A program made the translations under genes and the position numbers. From Rifleibacterium sp035352635 (GTDB lineage Bacteria; Muiribacteriota; Ozemobacteria; Ozemobacterales; Ozemobacteraceae): a DNA stretch of 64,000 bases. Shown here piece after piece: positions 26,460 through 35,322 of the stretch (the stretch's first letter is position 1; every line of letters begins with the position of its first letter). The notes beneath the pieces were generated by a model. That model was not told the origin of the DNA and did not search any database. It saw only the letters and a program-made list of their open reading frames with translations. Where the stretch lies: contig DAOPYA010000007.1 in assembly GCA_035352635.1 (NCBI GenBank), positions 1 to 64,000 of the forward strand. Reading direction: 5' to 3'.

Positions 26460-27281
26460 ATGGAAATTAAAGCAAAAATTCAGCAGGCCGTCGATTTTAT
26501 CCGTACAAAAACGAAAGTCAGGCCGCAGGTTGCCCTGGTGCTTGGTTCAGGGCTTGGCAAATTTGCTGACGAAATTAAAAATGCCATCGCTATTCCCTAC
26601 GAACAGATTCCACATTTCCCGGTATCGACGGTTAAGGGGCATGCCGGCAAACTTGTAATCGGTGAAGCCGGCGGCAAAAATGTCGTAGCGATGCAGGGTC
26701 GGTTTCATTTCTATGAAGGCTACAGCATGCATGAAATCACCTTTCCGATGCGGGTAATGCTTGCCCTGGGTATTGACGACCTGATCATCACCAACGCATC
26801 TGGCGGCCTGAATCGCAACTTCAAGGTCGGTGACCTGATGATAATGACCGATCATATCAATTTCATGGGTGGCAATCCTTTGATCGGCCGCAACGACGAC
26901 AGCATGGGGCCGCGTTTCCCGCCAATGCAGGGTATTTATACCAGAGACCTTGTTGATGCGGCTATGCAGGTCGGTCGTGCCATCGGCGCTCCGGTTGAAC
27001 GTGGTGTCTATCTGGCGGTCAGTGGCCCGAATTATGAAACCGCCGCAGAACTTCGTGCTTTTAAAGTCTGGGGTGCTGATGCAGTAGGCATGTCTACGGT
27101 TCCTGAAGTCATTGTTGCTGTGCATGGGGGCATTAAAAGAATCCTCGGCATCAGCTGCATTACCGATATGGCCACTGGCGAAAGCCACGAAAACGTTAAC
27201 CACGAAGAAGTTATTGCCGCTGCTGCTTCTGCACAGCCGTATTTCCTCAAGCTCATCCAGCAAATGCTCGAAAGGCTCTAA
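26460..27281 (+). CDS. punA: purine nucleoside phosphorylase
   Basis: The 273-residue enzyme of purine salvage splits (deoxy)inosine or guanosine with phosphate. Typical trimeric PNP motifs are VALVLGSGLGKFADE (phosphate loop), STVKGHAGKLVIG, MQGRFHFYEGY, ITNASGGLN, the GPNYETAAELRAFKVWGADAVGMSTVPE base-binding block and a C-terminal SHENVNHEEV. It lies 3 bp before prfA and shares the TTGACA promoter upstream. Confidence 0.96.
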   Translation: MEIKAKIQQAVDFIRTKTKVRPQVALVLGSGLGKFADEIKNAIAIPYEQIPHFPVSTVKGHAGKLVIGEAGGKNVVAMQGRFHFYEGYSMHEITFPMRVMLALGIDDLIITNASGGLNRNFKVGDLMIMTDHINFMGGNPLIGRNDDSMGPRFPPMQGIYTRDLVDAAMQVGRAIGAPVERGVYLAVSGPNYETAAELRAFKVWGADAVGMSTVPEVIVAVHGGIKRILGISCITDMATGESHENVNHEEVIAAAASAQPYFLKLIQQMLERL

Positions 27282-27284
27282 AAA

Positions 27285-28361
27285 GTGCTTGATAAGCTGG
27301 AGTCGGTCAAAGAAAATTATAAAGAGCTTACTGATAAGCTTTCTAACCCGAAAGTCATCAGCAATCAGGCTGAATTTCAGAAACTGGCAAAACGCCGGGC
27401 TGAACTTGGGCCGGTGGTTGAGGCCTACGCGCGCTTCTGCGAACTGCGAAGCAGTTGCGATGGCGCCGAGCATATGCTGGCCTGTGAGACCGACAAAGAA
27501 CTTAAAGAGATGGCTGAACTCGAAATAGCTGAGCTGAAGCCGCAGCTTGAAGAACTCGAAAAGCAGCTAAAGATGCTGTTGGTGCCGAAAGATGAAGATG
27601 ACGGCAAAAACACGATTTTTGAAATTCGTGCCGGCACCGGCGGCGAAGAAGCCGCCCTGTTCGCCGCTGATCTTTATCGAATGTATTCGCGTTTTGCCGA
27701 ACGCCAGGGCTGGAAATGTGAATTGATGAGCATCAGCGACACGGGTATCGGCGGTATCAAAGAAGTGGTTTTTGCAGTTCAGGGTTCTGGGGCTTTTGGC
27801 AAACTCAAGTTTGAAAGCGGTGTGCATCGCGTGCAGCGTGTGCCGGCCACCGAAGCCTCCGGAAGAGTTCACACCTCGGCGGCGACCGTTGCCGTTCTGC
27901 CCGAAGCCGAAGATGTTGATGTCAGTTTCGATGAGAATGAATTGCGTATCGACGTTTTCAGATCATCTGGGCCGGGCGGACAGAGCGTCAATACCACAGA
28001 TTCGGCGGTGCGGGTCACCCATCTGCCGACGGGTATTGTCGTCAGCTGCCAGGATGAAAAAAGTCAGCACAAGAACAAGGCAAAAGCCATACGTATTCTC
28101 AAGGCCAGATTGCTTGATAATGCCCGTCTGCAACGCGACAATGCCCGGGCCGAAAACCGACGCAGCCAGGTCGGCAGCGGCGACCGCTCAGAGCGCATCC
28201 GCACTTATAATTTCCCGCAGCAACGCCTGACTGACCACCGCATCAATCTAACTGTTTACCGCCTCAATGAAATTATCGATGGCGATCTCGACGACATCAT
28301 CAACGCCCTCGGCGAAGCCGATAACCTGCGCAAACTCTCTGAAGTCCAGGAAGAAAGATAA
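27285..28361 (+). CDS. prfA: peptide chain release factor 1
   Basis: The 358-residue RF1 releases peptides at UAA and UAG. The stop-codon-reading PAT tripeptide is in QRVPATEASGRVHTS. The universal G231-G232-Q233, which reaches the peptidyl-transferase centre, is in SSGPGGQSVNTTDSAVR. The start is GTG 27285, with GAAAGG about 11 bases upstream, three bases after the punA stop. The next gene encodes the PrmC methyltransferase that modifies the GGQ glutamine. Confidence 0.97.
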   Translation: MLDKLESVKENYKELTDKLSNPKVISNQAEFQKLAKRRAELGPVVEAYARFCELRSSCDGAEHMLACETDKELKEMAELEIAELKPQLEELEKQLKMLLVPKDEDDGKNTIFEIRAGTGGEEAALFAADLYRMYSRFAERQGWKCELMSISDTGIGGIKEVVFAVQGSGAFGKLKFESGVHRVQRVPATEASGRVHTSAATVAVLPEAEDVDVSFDENELRIDVFRSSGPGGQSVNTTDSAVRVTHLPTGIVVSCQDEKSQHKNKAKAIRILKARLLDNARLQRDNARAENRRSQVGSGDRSERIRTYNFPQQRLTDHRINLTVYRLNEIIDGDLDDIINALGEADNLRKLSEVQEER

Positions 28362-28370
28362 CCGGCGCTC

Positions 28371-29234
28371 ATGGCAATTCTGACGGTGCGCCAGCTCATT
28401 CTCAATGCCCGGCGCGAGCTTGCCGGCCACCAGATCGAAGATGCCGCCTTCAATGCCGACTGTCTCGCCGCCAGGGTGCTTGGCGTTAATAATGGCAGCC
28501 TGCTCCGTTTTTGGGAAACCCCTGCCACCGACCAGTTCTGCCGTGAGTTCGCGTCGCTGCTGCACAGACGTTGCCAGCATGAACCCCTGCAATATCTGGT
28601 GGGCGAATGGGGCTTTCTCGATTTTGAGGTGCAGGTCGGCCCCGGGGCCCTTATTCCCCGACCCGAAACCGAAGAAGTCTTTCTGGCAGCGGCCCGGGCT
28701 ATAGATGAACGACCATTTAAAACAGGTTTCCGGTTCGCCGATATCGGCACCGGAACAGGCATTCTTGGCATCGCCATGGCCCGCCGCTTCCCGGGCGCCG
28801 CAGGTTTCCTCGTTGATTTATCAGCAGAGGCTCTGGCGCTTGCCCAGGGTAATCTCAAAAAGTTCAGCGAAATTGAAGGCCGCCTGGCCCTGCTGCAGGG
28901 TGATCTGCTGAGCGCTTTTGCCGATGCTTCACTGCACATGATTATTTCTAATCCACCATACGTTGTTTCTGAAGACATCCCGAATTTGCAGCCCGAAGTC
29001 AGCAAGTTTGAACCAGAAATGGCTCTCGACGGCGGGCCGCACGGTATTGAACTCATCGAACAACTTCTGGTCGAGGCCTGGCGTGTTCTTCTTCCGGGCG
29101 GCCTGCTTGTTTTTGAACATGGGCACGGGCAACGCCCCGAACTGCTGAAACTGACTGCCAGCCGCTGGCAACTTTTGCTGGCCGGCGATGATCTGTGTGG
29201 GCGCCAGCGCTACCTGGTGCTCGAACGAATTTGA
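28371..29234 (+). CDS. prmC: release factor glutamine methyltransferase
   Basis: The 287-residue enzyme methylates the GGQ glutamine of release factors. The helical N-terminal RF-binding domain (1-about 85) includes PLQYLVGEWGF. The SAM domain has PRPETEEV, FADIGTGTGILGIAMA and the substrate-binding N194-PPY (ISNPPYVVSEDI). It follows prfA by 9 bp. Confidence 0.96.
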   Translation: MAILTVRQLILNARRELAGHQIEDAAFNADCLAARVLGVNNGSLLRFWETPATDQFCREFASLLHRRCQHEPLQYLVGEWGFLDFEVQVGPGALIPRPETEEVFLAAARAIDERPFKTGFRFADIGTGTGILGIAMARRFPGAAGFLVDLSAEALALAQGNLKKFSEIEGRLALLQGDLLSAFADASLHMIISNPPYVVSEDIPNLQPEVSKFEPEMALDGGPHGIELIEQLLVEAWRVLLPGGLLVFEHGHGQRPELLKLTASRWQLLLAGDDLCGRQRYLVLERI

Positions 29235-29253
29235 TTCTGACTGTGAGGTCTTA

Positions 29254-29856
29254 ATGATCAGGGTTAATATTGACAGACTTCTGGCAGACACCGAACTGGC
29301 AAACAGGTTCTTTGCTGAACTAGATAACGGCGCTGTGGCAGTGCTGCCCACCGATACTTTATATGGTTTTGCAGTGGCGGCTCATAGCACCAGCGCGGTT
29401 GATCGGGTGTATCGCATCAAAAGCCGCAGCAGCCAAAAACCTCTGATTCTTTTCGTGTCTTGTATCGACGACCTGGCCAGTCTTGGCATCGAAACCCCTC
29501 CCGGTGTCAGGTCACAATTGCTGCAACATTGGCCCGGAGCTTTGACAGCCGTTCTGCCGGCCGCAAAACATCAGGCGCTCGCCGCTTTCACCTTCGGCAG
29601 CATTGGTGTCCGGGTTCCGGCGCACCCATCACTGTTGCAGTTGCTCGGCAGGTTGCCGTGCCGTATCCTGACAACCAGTGCCAACCGCTCCGGAGATCCT
29701 TCCGATAATAACCCTGATCTGATTGCTGCTGAATTTTCAGATGAAATAGACTGGCTGATCGACGACGGCATACTGCCCCCGGGCCTGCCTTCAACTGTTG
29801 TTGATTTTTCCAGAGTGCCCCCCATAATTCTGCGGCAGGGCAAAATCAAGGTTTAG
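29254..29856 (+). CDS. tsaC: L-threonylcarbamoyladenylate synthase (Sua5/YrdC family)
   Basis: From ATG 29254 (GAGGT upstream) the protein has 200 residues, the short form. It makes threonylcarbamoyl-AMP for the t6A modification of tRNA. Motifs are AVLPTDTLYGFAVAAHS, YRIKSRSSQKPLILFVS, HWPGALTAVLPA, IGVRVPAHPSLLQLL and TTSANRSGDPS. The prfA-prmC-tsaC order is a common bacterial arrangement. Confidence 0.93.
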   Translation: MIRVNIDRLLADTELANRFFAELDNGAVAVLPTDTLYGFAVAAHSTSAVDRVYRIKSRSSQKPLILFVSCIDDLASLGIETPPGVRSQLLQHWPGALTAVLPAAKHQALAAFTFGSIGVRVPAHPSLLQLLGRLPCRILTTSANRSGDPSDNNPDLIAAEFSDEIDWLIDDGILPPGLPSTVVDFSRVPPIILRQGKIKV

Positions 29857-29885
29857 CTGATAAATTCTTGTATTTGTGATAAAAT
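29857..29885 (+). promoter_or_regulatory. candidate sigma70 promoter for the chemoreceptor gene
   Basis: CTGATA (29857-29862), a 17 bp spacer and TAAAAT (29880-29885); matches to consensus are 4/6 and 5/6. Confidence 0.4.
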
Positions 29886-29892
29886 GATGCGA

Positions 29893-29909
29893 CCTGCCAC
29901 ACCGGCAGG
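29893..29909 (+). promoter_or_regulatory. small hairpin overlapping the chemoreceptor ribosome site
   Basis: CCTGCC (29893-29898) pairs with GGCAGG (29904-29909) across ACACC. The only AGG near the ATG at 29919 is inside the 3' arm, so folding would hide it. The stem has only six pairs. Confidence 0.3.
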
Positions 29910-29918
29910 CACTTAACC

Positions 29919-31739
29919 ATGAAAAAACTTACACTGCAGTTTCAAATACTGGGTCTGACACTGATTTTGATTCTGATCCCGGTTATCGGCGCCAATGTTA
30001 TATTCTCTGCCTGCCGCGGCATGTTCGCGGCGCGTAACGTTATAACCGGCACCAAAAGCATTTCTTCTCAGCTCAAGGCGCTGGGCGAAACGCCTGTTCT
30101 CGAAGATATCGAGAAGATGAGCCTCGAAGAATTTCAGGTTGCCGACCCGGCCCCCGAAGAAGGAGCCGCCGAACCTGCCGCTGAACCCGCTGCCGAACCT
30201 GGCGCAGAAGGCGCTGCCGATGAGCCGGCCGCCGATACCGCTGCTACCGGTGATGCACCTGCAGCTGACGCGGCAGAACCGGCTGTTGCTGCCGATGACC
30301 CGGCGGCCGACACTGCCGCCGCTACGCCCGCCGCTGCAACTGCTTCGGGCAGCAAATCGACAGCCGCCGATGCCGACGCGCCTGCTGACGGTGATGAGGC
30401 TGCCACCGAGGCTGATGCCGCGCCCGAGCCGCCCAAAAAACTGACGATTGAAGAACTGAAAGCTGCAAAACAGCGACTGATCGACGAAGCGGTCAGCAGA
30501 ATCGAAATAAAATCGCAAGAAGCCACAATTCTCGATGAGTTTGTCAACACCAGGCTTAAAGAACTCGAAACCCTCGATGAAGGCGTTAAAAACCTCGAAA
30601 TTGCCTCGCGAATTTTTTACATGGGCACCTTGTTTTTCGTGCCGATCGTGCTGGTGATTCTCTGGTTTTTTATGAACCAGGTCTCAATGCCTATCAAAGA
30701 CGTGGTTGAACGACTGAAGAGTTTTCAGAACGAAAACGTCGAATCTTCGCAGAATGATATGCTCGAATGCGCTATTCAATTCGACAGCTTTCTTTCGACC
30801 GCGAGAACCCTGCTTCAAGAATCATATTCAATCGCCCAGGAACTCGGCCGCAAGCTCGAACCTTTAACCGCCATGCCGGTTTTTTCTGATGAAAACGTCA
30901 AACAGTTTTTCACCGATGTTCAAGAAATTTCGCGCAGTTCAAACTATATTGCCAATACTCTTGAATCGACGACCCTGCACATCCAGGAAGTCTCGGCTTC
31001 AGCGCAGACTATCGCCGATCGTTCCCACGAGGCGGCCTCTGACAGCGCCGAGACGGCTGCGATTGCCACCGAAGGCAAGCTGGCCGTCAGTGAAGTTATC
31101 GATACCATGGGCGTTATCAAAGATGAAGTTCTCGGTCTCGAAGACAACATCGAAAACCTCAATTCAGCAGGCAAACAGATCGGTGAAATCGTTAACACCA
31201 TCACCAATATCGCTTACCAGACAAACCTGCTGGCGCTCAATGCCGCGATCGAAGCCGCCAGGGCAGGTGAACACGGCCAGGGCTTCACGGTCGTTGCCGG
31301 TGAAGTGCGCAAACTCGCCGAAGAATCAGGCGAGGCCGCCGAAGATATCGGCAAAAAGATTAAAGAAATGCTTCTCAAGACCGGTAAGGCCGTTGAAACC
31401 ATCAACCGCGGTGCCGGTAAGGTTATGGATGGCGTTAACATCGCCAACGTTGCAGGTAATAATCTCGACAAGATCGTGAGTTCTGTTCTGAACGTCAATA
31501 AGATGATTCAGGATATCAGCGCCGCTTCATCAGAGCAGTCGCAGAATATTGACTCGCTGCGTGCCAGTATTGAAAGCATTTCTGGCGCAACCAAGATTAC
31601 CTCCGAGGGCACCCGCCGGGTGGCCTTCGCGGTTAATGAACAACTGGCACATATAAAACAGTATATGAATGTCACCAAAGAGCTGTTGACGCTGGTTCAG
31701 ATGATGGGTGACATGCTAGACAAGTTCAACCTCAACTGA
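29919..31739 (+). CDS. methyl-accepting chemotaxis protein with low-complexity ectodomain
   Basis: The 606-residue chemoreceptor has membrane segment 1 at about 8-30. The extracytoplasmic part to about 230 has no recognised ligand-binding fold; residues about 75-170 are almost only Ala, Asp, Glu, Pro and Thr, and a charged helix follows (EELKAAKQRLIDEAVS). Membrane segment 2 is at about 231-253. There is no clear HAMP domain, only a short MPIKDVVERLKSF helix. The signalling tip has the conserved hairpin block ITNIAYQTNLLALNAAIEAA followed by GEHGQGFTVVAGEVRKLAEES. It should signal to CheA/CheW, none of which is in the window, possibly controlling pili or motility. Confidence 0.88.
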   Translation: MKKLTLQFQILGLTLILILIPVIGANVIFSACRGMFAARNVITGTKSISSQLKALGETPVLEDIEKMSLEEFQVADPAPEEGAAEPAAEPAAEPGAEGAADEPAADTAATGDAPAADAAEPAVAADDPAADTAAATPAAATASGSKSTAADADAPADGDEAATEADAAPEPPKKLTIEELKAAKQRLIDEAVSRIEIKSQEATILDEFVNTRLKELETLDEGVKNLEIASRIFYMGTLFFVPIVLVILWFFMNQVSMPIKDVVERLKSFQNENVESSQNDMLECAIQFDSFLSTARTLLQESYSIAQELGRKLEPLTAMPVFSDENVKQFFTDVQEISRSSNYIANTLESTTLHIQEVSASAQTIADRSHEAASDSAETAAIATEGKLAVSEVIDTMGVIKDEVLGLEDNIENLNSAGKQIGEIVNTITNIAYQTNLLALNAAIEAARAGEHGQGFTVVAGEVRKLAEESGEAAEDIGKKIKEMLLKTGKAVETINRGAGKVMDGVNIANVAGNNLDKIVSSVLNVNKMIQDISAASSEQSQNIDSLRASIESISGATKITSEGTRRVAFAVNEQLAHIKQYMNVTKELLTLVQMMGDMLDKFNLN

Positions 31740-31800
31740 CCGCAGTTTTTCTTCAGCTGTTTGCCGAAGGCTGCCGATGTATTGTCAGAAGGGGAAGAAA

Positions 31801-32841
31801 ATGACAGCAAACTCTTTGTTTACTTGTGGCTTCAGCGAATTCCAGAAAACGCTCGCCGACCTCGGAATGCCCGCTTTCCGGGCCAAGCAGGTGCGCGACT
31901 GGATTTTTCGCAAATTTGTTTTTTCATTCGATGAGATGACCAACCTGTCATTGGCCGACCGTGAAAAGCTCAAAGAAGCTTTTCCGAAGATTCTGCCGCC
32001 GGTTGAACGTTATCTGCAAGACCGCGATGGCACCAGCAAAGTTGTGGTCAAACTTGGCGATGACCAACTCATCGAGGCCGTGGCCATTCCCGATGAAGAT
32101 TCACTGACTTTCTGCCTTTCGACCCAGGTTGGTTGCTCGGTTGGCTGCGTTTTCTGCAGAACCGGTTCGATGGGCTTTCACCGCAGTCTTTCCTCTGACG
32201 AAATTATCCTTCAGGTCATGCTGCTGGTTAAACGCACTGGCCAAAAACCGACTAATATAGTATTCATGGGAATGGGCGAGCCTTTTTTCAATCGCCCCGC
32301 ACTTTATGAAGCAATCGATGTGCTCACTGACCCGCAGGGGCTTGGGCTGGCCACGCGCCGCATCACCATTTCCACTTCAGGCGTCGTTGAAGGCATCGTT
32401 GAACTCATGGACCGACCCGGCGAAGTTAACCTCGCTGTCTCGCTTCATGTCGCCGACAATGCTTCGCGAACAATTCTGGTGCCGTTGAACAAACGCTACC
32501 CTCTCGAAAAACTCCGGGAAGCAATCAGCAATTACTGCGAAAGAACCAGCCGCAGAGTCACTCTCGAAGTGGTGCTGCTCAAAAATGTTAACGATCAGGT
32601 TCAGGATGCCATGAACCTGGTCAGCTTTTGTGAAGGCCTGCTGGTGCATGTTAACATCGTTCGCTTCAATCATTTCCCGGGTTCGCCCTATGCCCCGGCC
32701 CCCGACAAAGACGAAAAAGAGTTTCGCAAAATTCTGAAAAAAGCAGGTATTGCTGTCACCGTGAGAAAATCACGAGGTCAGGAAATTCTGGCTGCTTGTG
32801 GCCAGCTTGCAGGAAAAAGTGATGACCAGGAAAAAAAGTGA
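31801..32841 (+). CDS. rlmN: 23S rRNA (A2503-C2)/tRNA methyltransferase RlmN
   Basis: From ATG 31801 (GGGGAAG upstream) the protein has 346 residues. It is a radical SAM enzyme with C112-SVG-C116-VF-C119 in TQVGCSVGCVFCRTGSMGFHR and the second catalytic cysteine C333 in EILAACGQLAG. VFMGMGEPFFN and ISTSGVVEGI are family motifs. In B. subtilis and relatives rlmN leads the stp-pknB(prkC)-rsgA-rpe cluster; the same ends occur here, with a PASTA protein and a degenerate kinase in between. Confidence 0.95.
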   Translation: MTANSLFTCGFSEFQKTLADLGMPAFRAKQVRDWIFRKFVFSFDEMTNLSLADREKLKEAFPKILPPVERYLQDRDGTSKVVVKLGDDQLIEAVAIPDEDSLTFCLSTQVGCSVGCVFCRTGSMGFHRSLSSDEIILQVMLLVKRTGQKPTNIVFMGMGEPFFNRPALYEAIDVLTDPQGLGLATRRITISTSGVVEGIVELMDRPGEVNLAVSLHVADNASRTILVPLNKRYPLEKLREAISNYCERTSRRVTLEVVLLKNVNDQVQDAMNLVSFCEGLLVHVNIVRFNHFPGSPYAPAPDKDEKEFRKILKKAGIAVTVRKSRGQEILAACGQLAGKSDDQEKK

Positions 32842-34042
32842 TTCGTGTCTGTCGATTCTCATCAAGATGTCGATTCTTATGTCGATACTGGTTGCCGTTC
32901 TTGTTGGTGGCGTCTACTTCGCCTACAACAAACTCAACGAATTCTTCAACCGTGGCGGAACCATTATTGTTCCAGACTTCAGGGGCAAGCACATTGTCGA
33001 AGTCATGAAATCAAAGCCATCTGGCCTTGAAGTTGTGCGCCGTGATGAAAAATTTGATGACAGATATTCTAAAGATCACGTTATCGCCCAGTTCCCCGAA
33101 CCCGGAACCGTTGTAAAACCCGGAAAACAGGTGCTGGTTTCCATCTCGCTCGGCCTGCAGAAGGTCAGTGTTCCCGACCTGGTTGGCAGCAGCATGCGCG
33201 AGGTCGATGTTTCGCTCATGAATGCCCAGCTATCGACCGGTGAGCGGGCTTACCTCTTCTCTGACAAGATTGCCCCTGACCGCATCGTCGGCCAGTCGCC
33301 CCTGCCTTCTGAAGAATACGGGGTAAACAAAGATGTTGACCTGCTGATCAGCCTTGGCCGCAAGCCCGAAGTGCTCACTCTGCCAAACCTCACAGGGGTT
33401 TCACTTGATGATGCAAAGAATCGACTTAAAGCCTGGGGCCTGAATTTCGGACGAATTTTTTCAAAACCTGACCGCAACCGCGAAAAATTTCAGATTATTT
33501 CTACCAGCCCATCGCCATATTCGCAGCTGCGCCGCGGTGAAGTCGTCAGCCTGCTCGTTTCATCGGGTAGCGACGAAGGCACTGCCACTCCAGCCGACCT
33601 GAAAAAATTCGAAGTGTTTTCCCCAGTGGAAACAGCAGCAGCCCAGCCGGTTAAACCCGTCGTGCCGCCTGCCCCCAAAACGCCTGCCGGCAACGCAACG
33701 CCAGCGGTTGCGCCGGTGACCGCAAGCCCCGCCGACCCGGCACCCCCGCAGGTGATTGTCGAAGACGACGACGAAGCCGCCTACGCCGCGCCAGTTGTTC
33801 AGGCCGCCCCCCGCATCTCGGCTCCGGTCGTTGATCGTGAAATGAGCTTTGTAATGCCCGACGGTTTTATGCCAAAAGAAGTTAAATTCATTCATATTAC
33901 CCCCGACGGCAGGCAACAGGTGTATGCCGGCGCCCATAAACCTCTCGAACTTGTTAAGGTTAAGGTGCCGGTTGTGCCGAATAGTAAAGTACAGATTTAT
34001 ATAAATGATGTTCCGGTTGAAGAACGCAGAGTCGAGCCATAA
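32822..34042 (+). CDS. PASTA-domain membrane-anchored protein, separate from its kinase
   Basis: From ATG 32822 (AGGAAAAAG upstream; overlaps rlmN by 20 bp) the protein has 406 residues. It has a short cytoplasmic tail, a membrane segment (about 12-36) and three PASTA domains (about 47-112, 113-182, 183-252). Their starts read IIVPDFRGKHIVEVM, VSVPDLVGSSMREVD and LTLPNLTGVSLDDAK. A Pro/Ala-rich linker (about 255-330) and a C-terminal domain of about 70 residues that I do not recognise follow. PASTA repeats bind peptidoglycan fragments or lipid II. The kinase domain usually fused ahead of them is missing and a kinase-like protein is encoded by the next gene. Confidence 0.85.
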   Translation: MTRKKSDSCLSILIKMSILMSILVAVLVGGVYFAYNKLNEFFNRGGTIIVPDFRGKHIVEVMKSKPSGLEVVRRDEKFDDRYSKDHVIAQFPEPGTVVKPGKQVLVSISLGLQKVSVPDLVGSSMREVDVSLMNAQLSTGERAYLFSDKIAPDRIVGQSPLPSEEYGVNKDVDLLISLGRKPEVLTLPNLTGVSLDDAKNRLKAWGLNFGRIFSKPDRNREKFQIISTSPSPYSQLRRGEVVSLLVSSGSDEGTATPADLKKFEVFSPVETAAAQPVKPVVPPAPKTPAGNATPAVAPVTASPADPAPPQVIVEDDDEAAYAAPVVQAAPRISAPVVDREMSFVMPDGFMPKEVKFIHITPDGRQQVYAGAHKPLELVKVKVPVVPNSKVQIYINDVPVEERRVEP

Positions 34043-34070
34043 CCATGGCAGTTCAGTCTGGAGGCAGGAA

Positions 34071-35318
34071 ATGATTGGTGAAATAATTAACGGCAAATAC
34101 AAAATCGAGGCCGCGTTCTCTGAGAGCCACATGTATGAAGTGTATTCGGCTCTCGAAGTTGCCACCGGCACCCGAGTCGTGGTCAAGATTCTCAAAGAGC
34201 AGATGGCCGCAATCCCTGACCGGGTGCGTGGCTTCAGCGACGAAATTAAATCGTTCGCCAGCCTTTCACACCCCCTCATCGCAGAAGTTCTCGACGTTGA
34301 TATGTTCGATGACCGGCCATTTGTCGTTTCGCCGATTGTCGAGGGCAAAGACCTGCACGCCCTCATTCGCGAAAATATTTTGCCTCTCAATGACTGTATT
34401 GCCATTATTCAAGATATGGCAACCGTGTTGCAATACGCCTGTGACCAGAAAGTTGAATACCGTACAATCAAACTTTCAAATGTTCTGCGCCGCACCGACG
34501 GGCGCCTGAGTGTTCTCTCATTCACACATCCCCGCCTGAAACTTGCGGTGAAAACCTCCCGGAGCGAAGGCTCGGGCGTGCATTCTGACCTGTATTTCCT
34601 CGGCTCGACCTTCTTTGAGCTGCTCGCCGGTGAATCCCCAATTCGCCAGCGCGGCGGCATCAATGAACTATGGGATATGAAACTCGAAAAACTCCTGCGC
34701 ATACGCCACCCCGAGATTTCACCACTGCAGGTAGGCAAAATTGTCGAATTCGTCAGAAGAACCCTGACCCGTGAACTCGATAAACGCTTCAACAGCCACG
34801 AAGAATTTTTGAAATCCCTGGCCGACCTCTCAGGAACCCTCAGAGAAACCAATATTCGCAACCGCGTCAAGCAGATGTCTATGGCTTCACAGGTTGTTGA
34901 TGCCCTCAATGGCCGCATGTCGAACGTCAATACTTCAATGCCGCCAGTTGTTGCCATGCCTAAACCGGCGGCAGCCCCTGCCAGGGCAGCGATCGTCAGC
35001 ATCAATCGTTCTGCTGACGCCTCGGCTGATCAGCAGGCGCCAGGTTTCGCAGATACCGCTATTGAAGGCAACCTCGCTCTGGTGGTTGATAATTCAGGCA
35101 AAGATGGCTTTGACGGCCCCGAAGCAACCGATGAGCCGATGAAAAACCAGTCAAAACGCCATCTGCGCCTGGTTAAGCCGGCCGCGGCTGATCAAGCCGA
35201 CCAGCCGACTGCCCCCGCGAACTGGCAGGGCAATGACGAAAAACATTGGCTGTATAACCCGGTTCTTTTTATGGGCATCTGCCTGACAGCCATGGTATTT
35301 CTGATTCTTTTCTGGTGA
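34071..35318 (+). CDS. Ser/Thr protein kinase-like protein, probable pseudokinase with C-terminal membrane anchor
   Basis: From ATG 34071 (GGAGGCAGG upstream) the protein has 415 residues. A kinase fold spans about 1-270: INGKYKIEAAF, a VAIK-type K39 in RVVVKILKE, HPLIAEVLDV and a C-lobe with GSTFFELLAGESP. Key residues are lost. The glycine loop reads AAFSESHMYEVY. The HRDxKxxN loop reads YRTIKLSN (130-137), with Thr132 in place of the catalytic Asp. DFG reads SFT (150-152). It is therefore probably inactive. A flexible region of about 110 residues leads to a membrane segment at the extreme C-terminus (PVLFMGICLTAMVFLILFW), placing the kinase fold in the cytoplasm. It lies 28 bp after the PASTA gene and 4 bp before rpe. 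Confidence 0.82.
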   Translation: MIGEIINGKYKIEAAFSESHMYEVYSALEVATGTRVVVKILKEQMAAIPDRVRGFSDEIKSFASLSHPLIAEVLDVDMFDDRPFVVSPIVEGKDLHALIRENILPLNDCIAIIQDMATVLQYACDQKVEYRTIKLSNVLRRTDGRLSVLSFTHPRLKLAVKTSRSEGSGVHSDLYFLGSTFFELLAGESPIRQRGGINELWDMKLEKLLRIRHPEISPLQVGKIVEFVRRTLTRELDKRFNSHEEFLKSLADLSGTLRETNIRNRVKQMSMASQVVDALNGRMSNVNTSMPPVVAMPKPAAAPARAAIVSINRSADASADQQAPGFADTAIEGNLALVVDNSGKDGFDGPEATDEPMKNQSKRHLRLVKPAAADQADQPTAPANWQGNDEKHWLYNPVLFMGICLTAMVFLILFW

Positions 35319-35322
35319 GAGC

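Noticed and set aside
26547..27473. 308-codon frame on the minus strand over punA and prfA
   Set aside because: Both plus-strand genes have complete catalytic motifs; the frame has no promoter, ribosome site or recognisable domain.
30134..30550. Ala/Ser-rich frame on the minus strand at 30134-30550
   Set aside because: It is the antisense of the repetitive Ala/Asp/Glu codons of the chemoreceptor ectodomain and contains no independent signal.
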